From the NCBI RefSeq assembly GCF_044465595.1, contig NZ_JBITLV010000002.1:558001-622000 (forward strand): a DNA stretch of 64,000 nucleotides. Reading direction: 5' to 3'. The notes below the pieces were generated by a model. It was not told where the DNA came from, made no database searches, and worked only from the letters and a program-made list of their open reading frames with translations. Position numbers and translations under genes: made by a program. Shown piece by piece: positions 39,978-47,973 of the stretch. The DNA comes from Spongisporangium articulatum. Lineage in GTDB: Bacteria; Actinomycetota; Actinomycetes; Actinomycetales; Kineosporiaceae. Numbering within the stretch: position 1 is the first letter of the stretch; each line of letters begins with the position of its first letter.

Positions 39978-40642
39978 CGGACGGTTTCCCCACCCAGCAG
40001 CCAGCTGCTGGTGGCCGACAGGACGCCGGCGACCGCCGTCGTCACGTCCTCGATCGGTGTCCGGTCCTCGCGCAGGACCCAGTCGATGACGACCTCGTCG
40101 ATCCCGCCGACGATCATGGTGGCCACGGCCTGCTCCTGCCGGTCGCTCAGCGAGCGCTCCACGCCGAGCGCGGCTCGTGCCTCGTGGAACTGGGCGACGA
40201 GCAGGTCCCGGTAGGCGTGGATGACGTCGCGCCGGTGCGCCTCCATCTCGGGGGAGACCCCCACCGCCTCGAGGCAGTGCACCCGCGCCCGCGCGGGGTC
40301 GGCCATCATCTGGGCGCAGAACGTGCTCACCCCGGCCTCGATCCGCCCGAGGACATCGGTGGCCTCGACGGCCAGCACCGCCTCCAGGATCGCCGCCTGG
40401 GTGTCCTGGTTGATCTTGTCGTAGACCGCCCGGAGCAGGTCTTCCTTGGTCTCGAAGAGCTCGTAGAAGTGCACCGGGGCGACCCCTGCCGCCCGGCAGA
40501 CCTCGGCGATCGGCGTCGCGGCGTACCCGGCGGTGCCGAACAGCTCCGTGGCCGCCTCGACCAGCCGGGCGCGCCGGTCGTTGCGGCGCTGCTCGGCGTC
40601 GAGTCCGCCGTACCGGCGGGTGGCTGGGGGGCTCACGACCAC
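39974..40642 (-). CDS. TetR family transcriptional regulator
   Basis: 222-residue repressor. The N-terminal helix-turn-helix lies at RRARLVEAATELFGTAGYA, IAEVCRAAGVAPVHFYELFE and TKEDLLRAVYD, followed by an all-helical ligand-binding domain. It is divergent from the SDR-fragment/monooxygenase unit. The gap holds an inverted repeat GAAACC-N9-GGTTTC that could be its operator. GTG 40642 is the chosen start; GTG 40636 is also possible. It probably represses the monooxygenase until a lipophilic ligand is bound (inference). Confidence 0.9.
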   Translation of the reverse strand: MVVSPPATRRYGGLDAEQRRNDRRARLVEAATELFGTAGYAATPIAEVCRAAGVAPVHFYELFETKEDLLRAVYDKINQDTQAAILEAVLAVEATDVLGRIEAGVSTFCAQMMADPARARVHCLEAVGVSPEMEAHRRDVIHAYRDLLVAQFHEARAALGVERSLSDRQEQAVATMIVGGIDEVVIDWVLREDRTPIEDVTTAVAGVLSATSSWLLGGETVR

Positions 40643-40696
40643 CGTTGTACCTCACGACACGCTCGGCCCAGTCCTAATCTTGACGCCGCAATTCAT

Positions 40697-40717
40697 GAAA
40701 CCCTAGATTCAGGTTTC
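40697..40717. promoter_or_regulatory. Inverted repeat GAAACC-N9-GGTTTC, candidate TetR operator
   Basis: Perfect 6-bp arms 40697-40702 and 40712-40717, inside an AT-richer patch between the TetR gene and the 40746 gene. A second overlapping arm pair TGAA/TTCA (40696-40699 and 40708-40711) adds symmetry. Confidence 0.5.
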
Positions 40718-40745
40718 TCCGAGGCCGAGCACACTGGAGTGATCG

Positions 40746-40931
40746 ATGGCCGGTAAGACTTCCGCTTCGCGCGTCGTCTTGATCACCGGTGCCGCCTCGG
40801 GCACAGGCCGGACGACGGCCCAGGAGTTGGCGTGTCAGGGCGCCCACCTTGTGCTACTCGACCGGGACGAGCGCGTGCGTGAGCTCGCGCACGCGCTCTC
40901 CGGTCGGCACGAGAAGGAGCATCAGCAGTGA
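40746..40931 (+). pseudogene. Truncated short-chain dehydrogenase, N-terminal Rossmann part only
   Basis: 61 codons. The start reads like an SDR: RVVLITGAASGTGRTTAQEL with TGxxxGxG, then GAHLVLLDRDE. After about 45 residues the sequence stops resembling the family and ends in RHEKEHQQ, so at least 180 residues of a normal SDR are missing, including the Ser-Tyr-Lys triad. A GGAG stands upstream. The stop TGA overlaps the GTG of the monooxygenase by 4 nt. It may survive as a coupling leader for that gene, or be a deletion relic. Confidence 0.65.
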
Positions 40932-42253
40932 CCCGGAAGGTTGCCGTCATCGGCGCGGGGGCCTCGGGCCTGTCGGTGGCCAAGGTCCTGCACGAGCGGG
41001 GCCTCGACTTCGACGTCTTCGAGCTGTCCGACCGGGTCGGCGGCATGTGGGTGTTCCGCAACCCGAACGGCCGCTCCGGCGCCTACCGGTCGCTGCGCAT
41101 CAACACTTCACGCGCGCGGATGGAGTTCAGCGACTTCCCGCTGGCCGACGACCTGCCCGACTTCATCGGTCACGAGCAGGTGGCCGACTACTTCGAGAAG
41201 TACGTGACGCACTTCGGCTTTCGCAGCCGCATCCGGTTCCGCACCGCGGTCGAGCACGTGCAACCCCTGGACGATCGTGAGGGGGGCGGCTTCCGGGTGC
41301 GGCTGTCCACCGGCGAGACGTCGGTCTACTCCGACGTCGTGGTGGCCAACGGTCACCACTGGGACGTCCGGATGCCCGAGCCGGCCTTCCCGGGGGCGGA
41401 CACCACCTCGGTCCAGCAGCTGCACGCGCACGACTACGAGGACGAGTCGCAGCTGGCCGGCAAGCGGGTCGTGGTGCTCGGGATGGGCAACAGTGCGATG
41501 GACATCGCCGTCGACGCCAGCTACCACGCCGCCGCGACCTACCTGTCGGCCCGCAGCGGCGTGCACGTCATCCCGAAGTACCTCTTCGGCAAGCCGTACG
41601 ACAGCATCGGCGGCTCCGAGTGGCTGCCCTCGGCGCTGCGCTGGCCGTTCGCGCGTCTCCTGATGCGCACCTACACGGGCCCCATGACCCGGTACGGCCT
41701 GCCGAAGCCGGACCACAAGTTCGCGCAGGCGCACCCGAGCATGTCCAGCCGCATCCTCGACCGGCTGGCGCACGGCGACATCACGCCGAAGCCGACCATT
41801 CAGCGGCTCGACGAAGATGCCGTGGTCTTCGCCGACGGGTCGCGCGTCGAGGCCGACCTGGTGATCTACTGCACCGGCTACCGGATCAGCTTCCCGTTCT
41901 TCGACCCCGACTTCCTCGACGTGCGCGAGGACAACCGGATCCGCCTGTACCGCAGGCTCTTCCATCCCGACGTCCCCGGCCTGTACTTCGTCGGGCTGGT
42001 CCAACCGCTGGGCGCCGTCATGCCCATCACGGAACGCCAGGCGCAGCTGGTCGCCGACCACCTGCAGGGCCGGTACGGGCTGCCGTCGAAGCGGGCGATG
42101 AACGCCGAGATCGACCGGCACGCACGCCGGCAGGCCCGCCGGTACGTGGCCAGCAAACGACACACGATCCAGGTCGACTTCGACGACTACATGCGCCAGC
42201 TGCGTCTCGAACGGCTGCGCGGACGCCGCCGTCGAAAGGCCGGCGCGCCGTAG
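40928..42253 (+). CDS. Flavin-containing monooxygenase-like NAD(P)/FAD oxidoreductase
   Basis: 441 residues. The FAD motif is VAVIGAGASGLSVAKVL. WVFRNPNGRSGAYRSLRINT and FIGHEQVADYFEKYVTHF are typical for FMOs, and the NADP site is VVVLGMGNSAMDIAVDA. ATG-like catalytic segments include VVANGHHWDVRMPEP and VIYCTGYRISFPF. Enzymes of this type oxygenate N, S or ketone groups. The GTG start overlaps the SDR fragment. A divergent TetR gene suggests induction by substrate. The C-terminus is basic (GRRRRKAG). Confidence 0.9.
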   Translation: MTRKVAVIGAGASGLSVAKVLHERGLDFDVFELSDRVGGMWVFRNPNGRSGAYRSLRINTSRARMEFSDFPLADDLPDFIGHEQVADYFEKYVTHFGFRSRIRFRTAVEHVQPLDDREGGGFRVRLSTGETSVYSDVVVANGHHWDVRMPEPAFPGADTTSVQQLHAHDYEDESQLAGKRVVVLGMGNSAMDIAVDASYHAAATYLSARSGVHVIPKYLFGKPYDSIGGSEWLPSALRWPFARLLMRTYTGPMTRYGLPKPDHKFAQAHPSMSSRILDRLAHGDITPKPTIQRLDEDAVVFADGSRVEADLVIYCTGYRISFPFFDPDFLDVREDNRIRLYRRLFHPDVPGLYFVGLVQPLGAVMPITERQAQLVADHLQGRYGLPSKRAMNAEIDRHARRQARRYVASKRHTIQVDFDDYMRQLRLERLRGRRRRKAGAP

Positions 42254-42256
42254 GCT
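42251..42256 (+). promoter_or_regulatory. -10-like TAGGCT 7 nt before ATG 42264
   Basis: TAGGCT overlaps the upstream TAG stop, spacer GGCGGGT, ATG; leaderless pattern. Confidence 0.5.
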
Positions 42257-42263
42257 GGCGGGT

Positions 42264-42872
42264 ATGGCCGGTCCCGCGCGCAACCGGGTGGCTCCGACGG
42301 GGCAGATCGTCGCCGTCGACGCCCGCGGCGCGTGGATGGGCAACCGTGGCCGCCTCCACGAGGGCGAAGGGACGCGGGGCGTCGTCCGTACCCACCAGGT
42401 GAAGGCCTGGATCACCTGCCGGCTGGAGTTCCGGGGCCGGCGGGTCGCGCAGTGGCATCCGAACCACTACACGCCGCTGTTCCTCCTCGACGAGGCCGTG
42501 GCCCTGGCTGCCGGGCACCGTCCGTGCGCCGAGTGCCGCCGCGCCGACTTCGTCGCCTTCGCACTCGGCAACGAGCTCGACGACCCGCGGGCGGCCGACC
42601 TGGACGCCCGGCTGCACGCCGAACGCCTTCCGGTCGGGGCGGCCCGAGGGACGACGCCCCTCGCCTGGCGAGACGTGCCTCCCGGTGCGTTCGTGGTCAC
42701 CGACGCCGGCCCGGCGCTGGCCTGCGCCGACCACCTCGCCCTCTGGGACGGAGACCGGTACGCCTACGGCGCGAAGCGGTCCCGCCCGGCCCGCGGCGAC
42801 GCCCGGCTGCTCACCCCGGCCTGTACCGTCGCCGCCCTGCGAGCCGGCTACCCCGTGCCGGTGGAGGCATGA
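42264..42872 (+). CDS. Conserved hypothetical protein with CxxC motif
   Basis: 202 residues, soluble. It has VAVDARGAWMGNRGRLHEGE, HQVKAWITCRLEFRGRRV, QWHPNHYTPLFLLDEAVALA, then GHRPCAECRRADFVAF with a CxxC pair that could bind zinc, and GAFVVTDAGPALACADHLAL near the C-terminus. I recognise it as a recurrent actinomycete protein without function. It overlaps the GNAT gene by 4 nt, and that in turn overlaps the PhzF-like gene, so three genes form one unit. Confidence 0.75.
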   Translation: MAGPARNRVAPTGQIVAVDARGAWMGNRGRLHEGEGTRGVVRTHQVKAWITCRLEFRGRRVAQWHPNHYTPLFLLDEAVALAAGHRPCAECRRADFVAFALGNELDDPRAADLDARLHAERLPVGAARGTTPLAWRDVPPGAFVVTDAGPALACADHLALWDGDRYAYGAKRSRPARGDARLLTPACTVAALRAGYPVPVEA

Positions 42873-43393
42873 TCCGGGCCGTGCGGCGCGAGGACGCCGC
42901 CGCCGTGGCCGAGGTCTACCGGCCCTACGTCGAGCAGACCGCCATCTCCTTCGAGTCGGGCGCACCGGCCGCGGCCGAGATGGCCCGGCGCATCGAGGCC
43001 ACCGTGACCCACTACCCCTGGCTCGTGGCCGAGGACGGCGGCACGGTCGTCGGGTACGCCTACGCCGGCCCGCACCGGGCCCGCCCGGCCTACCGGTGGA
43101 GCGTCGACGTCTCCGTCTACCTCGCCCCGCAGGCTCACCGCCGGGGTATCGGGACCCGGCTCTACCAGGCGCTTTTCGACCATTTGCGGGCCCAGGGGTA
43201 CTGCAACGCCTTCGCCGGGGTGGCCCTGCCCAACCCGGCCAGCGTCGGCCTGCACGAGTCGCTCGGCTTCGCCCCCGTCGGGGTCTACCGCAACGTCGGG
43301 TACAAGAGTGGACGCTGGCACGACGTCGGCTGGTGGCAGCTCGAACTCCTCCCGCCCGACCCCGACCCGCCCGAACCCCGGCCGACCCCGTGA
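42869..43393 (+). CDS. GNAT acetyltransferase, phosphinothricin/methionine-sulfone type
   Basis: 174 residues close to the PAT/MnaT branch of GNAT enzymes. The N-terminal MIRAVRREDAAAVAEVY and YVEQTAISFESGAP contain the conserved ISFE, followed by YAYAGPHRARPAYRWSVDVSVYL, the CoA loop HRRGIGTRLYQALF and LPNPASVGLHESLGF. Such enzymes acetylate phosphinothricin or methionine sulfone/sulfoximine. ATG 42869 overlaps the upstream stop. Length and motifs are complete. Confidence 0.9.
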   Translation: MIRAVRREDAAAVAEVYRPYVEQTAISFESGAPAAAEMARRIEATVTHYPWLVAEDGGTVVGYAYAGPHRARPAYRWSVDVSVYLAPQAHRRGIGTRLYQALFDHLRAQGYCNAFAGVALPNPASVGLHESLGFAPVGVYRNVGYKSGRWHDVGWWQLELLPPDPDPPEPRPTP

Positions 43394-44229
43394 ACGTGCT
43401 CGTGGTCGACGCCTGCCGGCGCGACGGCGCCGGTGGCAGCCCCACGGTCGTGTCGCTGGGCGCCGCCGCGCCGGACGACGAACTCGCCCGCCTCCCGGGA
43501 CGGTACGGGACGTCGCACCTCGCCGTGCTCGACCCGCCGGCCGCCGCGGGGGGTCCGCTCCCGGTCCGGTTCTTCACCTCCGCCGGCCCGCTCGCCAACT
43601 GCGGCCACGGCACCGTGGCCGCGCTCGCCGTCCTGGCCGGGCGGACGGGGTCCTTCGAGGGGACGCTCTCCATCGCCGGTCGCGAGGTCGCCGCCCGTGC
43701 CCGGCAGTCCGGTGACGGGGTCGAGGCCTGGTTCGACCAGGGAGCGGTCGCCCTGCGGCCGGTGCGGGACGACGAGTGGGCGGCCTTCGTGGGTGCGCTC
43801 GGCGTGGGGGCCGAGAACCTGCATCCGATCGAGAGGGTCGTGGTCGCCTCGCCCGGCCGGGAGCGCCTGCTGGTGCCGGTCGTCGACCGTGAGGTACTCG
43901 CCACGTTGCGTCCCGACCACGTCGCGCTCGCCCGGGCGAGTCGTCGGTTCGCGCAGTTGGGGTCTTTCGTGTACGTCCCGCCGGACAGTGAGAACCGTTG
44001 TGCTGCCCGTATGTTCGCCCCGGCGATCGGGGTGACCGAGGATGTGGCCAACGCCAACAGCAGCGGGTGCCTCGCCGTCCACCGCCTGGCCACCGGCCGA
44101 CCGGGCGAGCTGGTCGTCGAGCAGGGTGACGCGCTCGGGTGCCCGTCGTCGGTGCTTGTCCGGGCTGCACGTGACGCCGGCGGGCACATCGTCACCCAGG
44201 TCGGGGGCGTGGCCCGCGTCCGTTCCTGA
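43390..44229 (+). CDS. PhzF/DapF-superfamily protein, divergent active site
   Basis: 279 residues with the duplicated DapF/PhzF fold. The usual catalytic Glu of PhzF (SET motif) is not apparent: the equivalent stretch reads GRYGTSHLAVL (37-47). The phosphate-loop region is GPLANCGHGTVAAL (66-79) with C71. The second half has NANSSGCLAV with C227 where PhzF proteins show D-A-T-G-S. Two cysteines facing one another are reminiscent of proline-racemase/diaminopimelate-epimerase chemistry, so it may be a two-cysteine isomerase. It overlaps the GNAT gene by 4 nt. Confidence 0.75.
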   Translation: MNVLVVDACRRDGAGGSPTVVSLGAAAPDDELARLPGRYGTSHLAVLDPPAAAGGPLPVRFFTSAGPLANCGHGTVAALAVLAGRTGSFEGTLSIAGREVAARARQSGDGVEAWFDQGAVALRPVRDDEWAAFVGALGVGAENLHPIERVVVASPGRERLLVPVVDREVLATLRPDHVALARASRRFAQLGSFVYVPPDSENRCAARMFAPAIGVTEDVANANSSGCLAVHRLATGRPGELVVEQGDALGCPSSVLVRAARDAGGHIVTQVGGVARVRS

Positions 44230-44364
44230 CCGTGGCCCGGGTCCGCGCTGTGGATCGGGCCAGGACCTCGCGATCCGCCCGATCGCCCAGCGCGCGTTCA
44301 GCTTTCGGGCAGGATCGCCCGGCACCGTCGAGTCCACGCGAAGCCCACCACGAGGAGCAGAACG

Positions 44365-44988
44365 ATGGACACCCAGACCTACGAAGCCCCGCCGACGAAC
44401 CCCACCGAGCCGGCGCCCGCGCAGACGTCGGCGCCCACGCCGAAGGGTGGCGTCCGGGCCAGGATCGCCGCCGGCGTGCTCGCGCTCGCCCTGGTCGGGG
44501 GTGGCACCTGGGCCGTCGTCCATTTCGCCGGCGACGGCAGCACGTCAGTCGCCGGCTCGCAGACCGCGAGTGGCCCGGGCGGGAACGGCCAGATGCCCGG
44601 CGGGGCCGCCCCGGCCAGCGGCACGATCACGGCGATCGATTCGAGTTCGATCACCGTCAAGTCGTCGTCCGGGACGAGTACCACCTACACGCTGGCCGAC
44701 GACGTCGCGGTCGAGAACGACGGCACCACGGCGTCGGTCTCGGATCTCGCGGTCGGCGACACCGTGGTGGTCCTGACCGGTGCGGGCCCGAACGCGGGAT
44801 CGAGTTCCGGCAGCACGACCACCGACAGCACGACCACCGACAGCACGACCACCGACAGCACGACCGCGACCCGCATCCTGGCCGGCACGTCCGCGACGGC
44901 CGGGCCGGGCCAGGGCGGTCAGGCGCCGACGGGTCAGGCGCCGTCGGCGGCGACCACTCAGAACGGCCAGTCGTCGTCGACGACCTGA
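44365..44988 (+). CDS. Single-pass membrane protein with extracytoplasmic DUF5666-like domain
   Basis: 207 residues. The cytoplasmic N-terminus is Pro/Thr-rich (about 1-30), followed by one membrane helix, IAAGVLALALVGGGTWAVVH. The external part has a small beta domain, GTITAIDSSSITVKSSSGTS and AVGDTVVVL, similar to DUF5666. A low-complexity Ser/Thr tail includes a triplicated TTTDS unit (15-bp repeats, 44811-44866). GAGGAG precedes the ATG. Its last 31 bp overlap the convergent 44958-45842 gene. Role unknown. Confidence 0.7.
   Translation: MDTQTYEAPPTNPTEPAPAQTSAPTPKGGVRARIAAGVLALALVGGGTWAVVHFAGDGSTSVAGSQTASGPGGNGQMPGGAAPASGTITAIDSSSITVKSSSGTSTTYTLADDVAVENDGTTASVSDLAVGDTVVVLTGAGPNAGSSSGSTTTDSTTTDSTTTDSTTATRILAGTSATAGPGQGGQAPTGQAPSAATTQNGQSSSTT
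44811..44866 (+). repeat. 15-bp tandem repeat, three copies, encoding TTTDS units
   Basis: The unit CAGCACGACCACCGA repeats head to tail three times with identical sequence and then decays. It encodes the Ser/Thr linker of the membrane protein and is likely variable in length between strains. Confidence 0.7.
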
Positions 44989-45842
44989 GGCGGGTCGAGG
45001 ACGGAGGCGGCCAACGTCCGGGCCTGCTGGACGTAGGCCGCCTCCGCCGCAGTCAGACCCTCGTCGTCGGCGGCGTCGTCGAGGACGCGGGCCGCCCGAT
45101 GGAGCGCGTTTCGTTGCTCGACGGTGAGTTCGGGCCGACCGTCGGCGATCCAGCGCCCGGCTACGGACCGCACTGTGCGGTCGGCCTTCTCGATCCCCGG
45201 CGAGAGCCCGGGTGGGACGGGTGTGCGCGCGTGGTACCGGAAGGCGCGCATCGTGGGGCTCGCCCGCGACGGGTAGACGCCCGGCTCCCCCCGCGGCGGC
45301 TTCGGGCGGCGTCGCTCGTAGGCGGCGGCGAGCCGGTCCCGGAGCACCTGCCAGACCATTGAGGCTCCACAGCCGATGCCTGCGACGATCCCGCCCGTCG
45401 CGAGTACCTCGAACTCGCTGTTCAGCGGGTCGACGGTGGCTTCGGGACGGGCGGTCGGGTCCTTACGGGCGATCGTGTACGTCTCGCCGACCGTGACGGA
45501 GAGCGGGCACTCGGAGATCACGAACTCCCTCGGGAAACCCGCGCGGGGTTCGGTCACCCGGTAGGTGTCGAGGGCCTCCGTCTCCTCACTCTTGTCGCAG
45601 GTGATCTCGTCGGGGCCCGGTGTGCTCGCGACGACGACCGCGTTCTCACGGGGCACGCCGCGGAAACCCCAGTAGTCGAACTGGGCCCAGCCGAGAACCA
45701 TGACCCCGAGGAACAAGCCGAAGCCGACGGCGATGCTCACCCGGGGGGCGGCGTCCAGCACGCCGGTGGCCAGGTCGAGGGCCCGGGCGACGAAACCCCG
45801 AACACCTCGGGGCGGTTCGCGTCTGCCGCCCGGCCTGGTCAC
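44958..45842 (-). CDS. Membrane-associated protein, unknown function
   Basis: 294 residues with two hydrophobic helices: VSIAVGFGLFLGVMVLGWAQ (about 35-55) and EVLATGGIVAGIGCGASMVW (about 150-170). Between them lies an extracytoplasmic domain of about 90 residues with two Cys (ITCDKSEE, FVISECPLSV), which may form a disulfide. The C-terminal cytoplasmic part is helical with ELTVEQRNALHRAARVLDDA. No family known. It starts with GTG 45842, and its 3' end overlaps the convergent neighbour by 31 bp. Confidence 0.7.
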   Translation of the reverse strand: MTRPGGRREPPRGVRGFVARALDLATGVLDAAPRVSIAVGFGLFLGVMVLGWAQFDYWGFRGVPRENAVVVASTPGPDEITCDKSEETEALDTYRVTEPRAGFPREFVISECPLSVTVGETYTIARKDPTARPEATVDPLNSEFEVLATGGIVAGIGCGASMVWQVLRDRLAAAYERRRPKPPRGEPGVYPSRASPTMRAFRYHARTPVPPGLSPGIEKADRTVRSVAGRWIADGRPELTVEQRNALHRAARVLDDAADDEGLTAAEAAYVQQARTLAASVLDPPQVVDDDWPF

Positions 45843-45948
45843 GCGTCGAACCGTAGCCGGGCAGGCTGAGCCGGTGCTCGCGACCCCGGCCGCCGCCTGG
45901 TCGCCACCGCGGTGCGCGACCTCGTCGTGGGAAGGCCCCGACCTGCAG

Positions 45949-46449
45949 CTACGTGATCTGCCCGTCGATCACGGTCTGGTCGGAATCCGCCCGTGCTTCC
46001 CGTCGATCGCCGTGGGCGGCGTGGCGGTCGCCGGCGGCCCCGTCCCGGTCGTCGCGAGCGGCTCGGCGATCGGCATGGGCGGCGCGCCGATCTCGCGCTC
46101 CGGCCCGGCGGGCGTCACGCCCGACGTGTATGGCCTCCTGCGCCGTCTCGAGAAGATCGTCGAGATCAGCTCTGACCGCTGCCCAGGTCAGGGGCGCGAG
46201 CTCGGCTGACAAGCGGTCGCTGAGCCGCTGGACGACGAGCTGCATCTGCTGGAGTGACGCGTCGTCCACGGCGTCGGACGAACGGTCACGCCGGGCGGCG
46301 AGGCTGTCCCGTTGACCCGCGGAGTCGTCACGGTCCTCGGCGACCTGATCCCGGTCGGTGGCGGCACCGTCCCGCACGAGGGCGGCCTCGTCCCGGCCTC
46401 GCCCTCGCGCGTTCCTCTGCTCGGCGCTCTCCCGGCCTCGAACAGACAT
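45949..46449 (-). CDS. Highly charged RD-repeat protein
   Basis: 166 residues. A seven-residue rhythm of Arg-Asp pairs (RDxxAxxRD) covers residues about 19-55 (GRDEAALVRDGAATDRDQVA) and about 110-155 (RDRRAAHADRRAARDDRDGA). Between the two runs lies an uncharged helix, LQQMQLVVQRLSDRLSAELA. The whole protein is likely a long charged helix or coiled coil. Such RD repeats occur as N-terminal modules of some actinomycete GGDEF and signalling proteins; here they stand alone. ATG 46449; the 105 bp to the next minus-strand gene hold nothing clear. Confidence 0.65.
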   Translation of the reverse strand: MSVRGRESAEQRNARGRGRDEAALVRDGAATDRDQVAEDRDDSAGQRDSLAARRDRSSDAVDDASLQQMQLVVQRLSDRLSAELAPLTWAAVRADLDDLLETAQEAIHVGRDARRAGARDRRAAHADRRAARDDRDGAAGDRHAAHGDRREARADSDQTVIDGQIT

Positions 46450-46593
46450 GCTCCCTATGCTCCACCCTCCGTCAATCGACCGGTCCCTATCCGCCTCCGT
46501 ACTCGATCAAGGGTTGACCGGCTCCACAGGTACTCCATAGCGTTACTGGTGGGTCACGGCGCGGAGCCGGGGCACGACTCGGGGAGGCACGCC

Positions 46594-47970
46594 ATGACTC
46601 GTTCCCGGTTGATGCGAGCGGTGATCGCGCTCGTCGCCGTCGTCGGCATGGCGGTCCTGGCCGCCACCCTCGTCCCGGACGCCACCGCGGTCGCCTCCGC
46701 CAAACAGGCTCCGGTGCTGGTGCTGCGGGTGCACGCGCCGACGGCCAAGGCGTTCAAGGCCCTGCGAAAGAACTACGACCTGCTCGAGAAGCGTTCCGGC
46801 GATGACTATTTCGTGCTCGGTGACGCGGCCGTGCAGAAGTCCTTGAAGGCCAAGGGGTATCGCGTCAGTGTGGCCGACACGCTCGCCCCGCTGAGCCCGG
46901 CGCCCACGTCGACGCTGCGTGCGGCGGCGACCTACGCCACCTTCTACGGCGGGTACCACACGGCGGCGGCCCAGCAGCAGCACCTGCGGGACGTCGCCGC
47001 GACGTACCCGACGCTGGCCACCGTGGTCGACTACGGCGACTCGTGGCTGAAGACGAAGAACCGGGGCGGCAACGACCTGCTGGCGATCTGCATCACGAAG
47101 AAGAACGCCGGCGACTGTGCGCTGAACCCGAACGTGCCCAAGCCGCGCTCGGTCCTCTACGCCGCCATCCACGCGCGCGAACTGGCCACGGCGGAGATCG
47201 CCTGGAACTGGATCGACTACCTGACCCAGGGCTACGGCACGAACGCCGCGGTCACGAGTCTGCTCGACACGACCGAGCTCTGGGTGATCCCCGTGGCCAA
47301 CCCCGACGGCCGCCAGATCGTCGAGTCCGGTGGCAACTCGCCGTACTACCAGCGCAAGAACGCCGATGATGCGCGCGGCAACTGCCGCCGCCCACCGACG
47401 TCCTCCAACCAGTACGGCGTCGACATGAACCGCAACGCCACGTTCCACTGGGGCGGCGTCGGGTCGACGAACACCGCCTGCGCCCAGGAGTACCGCGGCA
47501 CGTCGGCCGCCTCCGAGCCCGAGACCGCGGCGCAGCAGGCGCTGTTCAACAACCTGTTCAAGGACCAGCGCGGCCCGAACATCACCGACGCGGCGCCGGC
47601 CACGGCGACCGGCACGTTCATCAGCTACCACTCCTACGCCAGTCTGACGCTCTACCCGTGGGGTGACACCACCAACGCCGCCCCCAACAAGACGAAACTG
47701 AAGGCGTTGGCCGACCGCATGGTCGCAGCCAGCGGCAGTGGCTACACGACGGGACAGGGCCCGTCGATCCTGTACGGCACGAGCGGGACGACCGACGACG
47801 ACATGTACGGCCGGCTCGGGGTCGCCTCGTTCACGACCGAGCTGGGCGCCGCCAACACCTCGTGCGACGGGTTCATGCCGCCGTACTCGTGCGTGGGGTC
47901 GCGGTTCTGGCCGCAGGAGCAGAAGGCGCTGATGGTGCTCGCCCAGGCCGCCGCGGGGCCGTACCGGTAG
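46594..47970 (+). CDS. Secreted zinc carboxypeptidase, M14 family
   Basis: 458-residue exported metallopeptidase. The signal peptide is MRAVIALVAVVGMAVLAATL, followed by a propeptide-like region (about 35-105). The catalytic domain has the zinc ligands in AAIHARELATAE (HxxE), VANPDGRQ, GVDMNRNATFHW (substrate-binding Asn-Arg), the third ligand in ISYHSYASLTLYPWG and the catalytic Glu in TTELG. Cysteines (CITKK, GDCAL, CDGF, YSCVG) may form disulfides. ATG 46594 follows GGGGAGG. It would trim C-terminal residues of extracellular peptides. Confidence 0.93.
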   Translation: MTRSRLMRAVIALVAVVGMAVLAATLVPDATAVASAKQAPVLVLRVHAPTAKAFKALRKNYDLLEKRSGDDYFVLGDAAVQKSLKAKGYRVSVADTLAPLSPAPTSTLRAAATYATFYGGYHTAAAQQQHLRDVAATYPTLATVVDYGDSWLKTKNRGGNDLLAICITKKNAGDCALNPNVPKPRSVLYAAIHARELATAEIAWNWIDYLTQGYGTNAAVTSLLDTTELWVIPVANPDGRQIVESGGNSPYYQRKNADDARGNCRRPPTSSNQYGVDMNRNATFHWGGVGSTNTACAQEYRGTSAASEPETAAQQALFNNLFKDQRGPNITDAAPATATGTFISYHSYASLTLYPWGDTTNAAPNKTKLKALADRMVAASGSGYTTGQGPSILYGTSGTTDDDMYGRLGVASFTTELGAANTSCDGFMPPYSCVGSRFWPQEQKALMVLAQAAAGPYR

Positions 47971-47973
47971 GGC

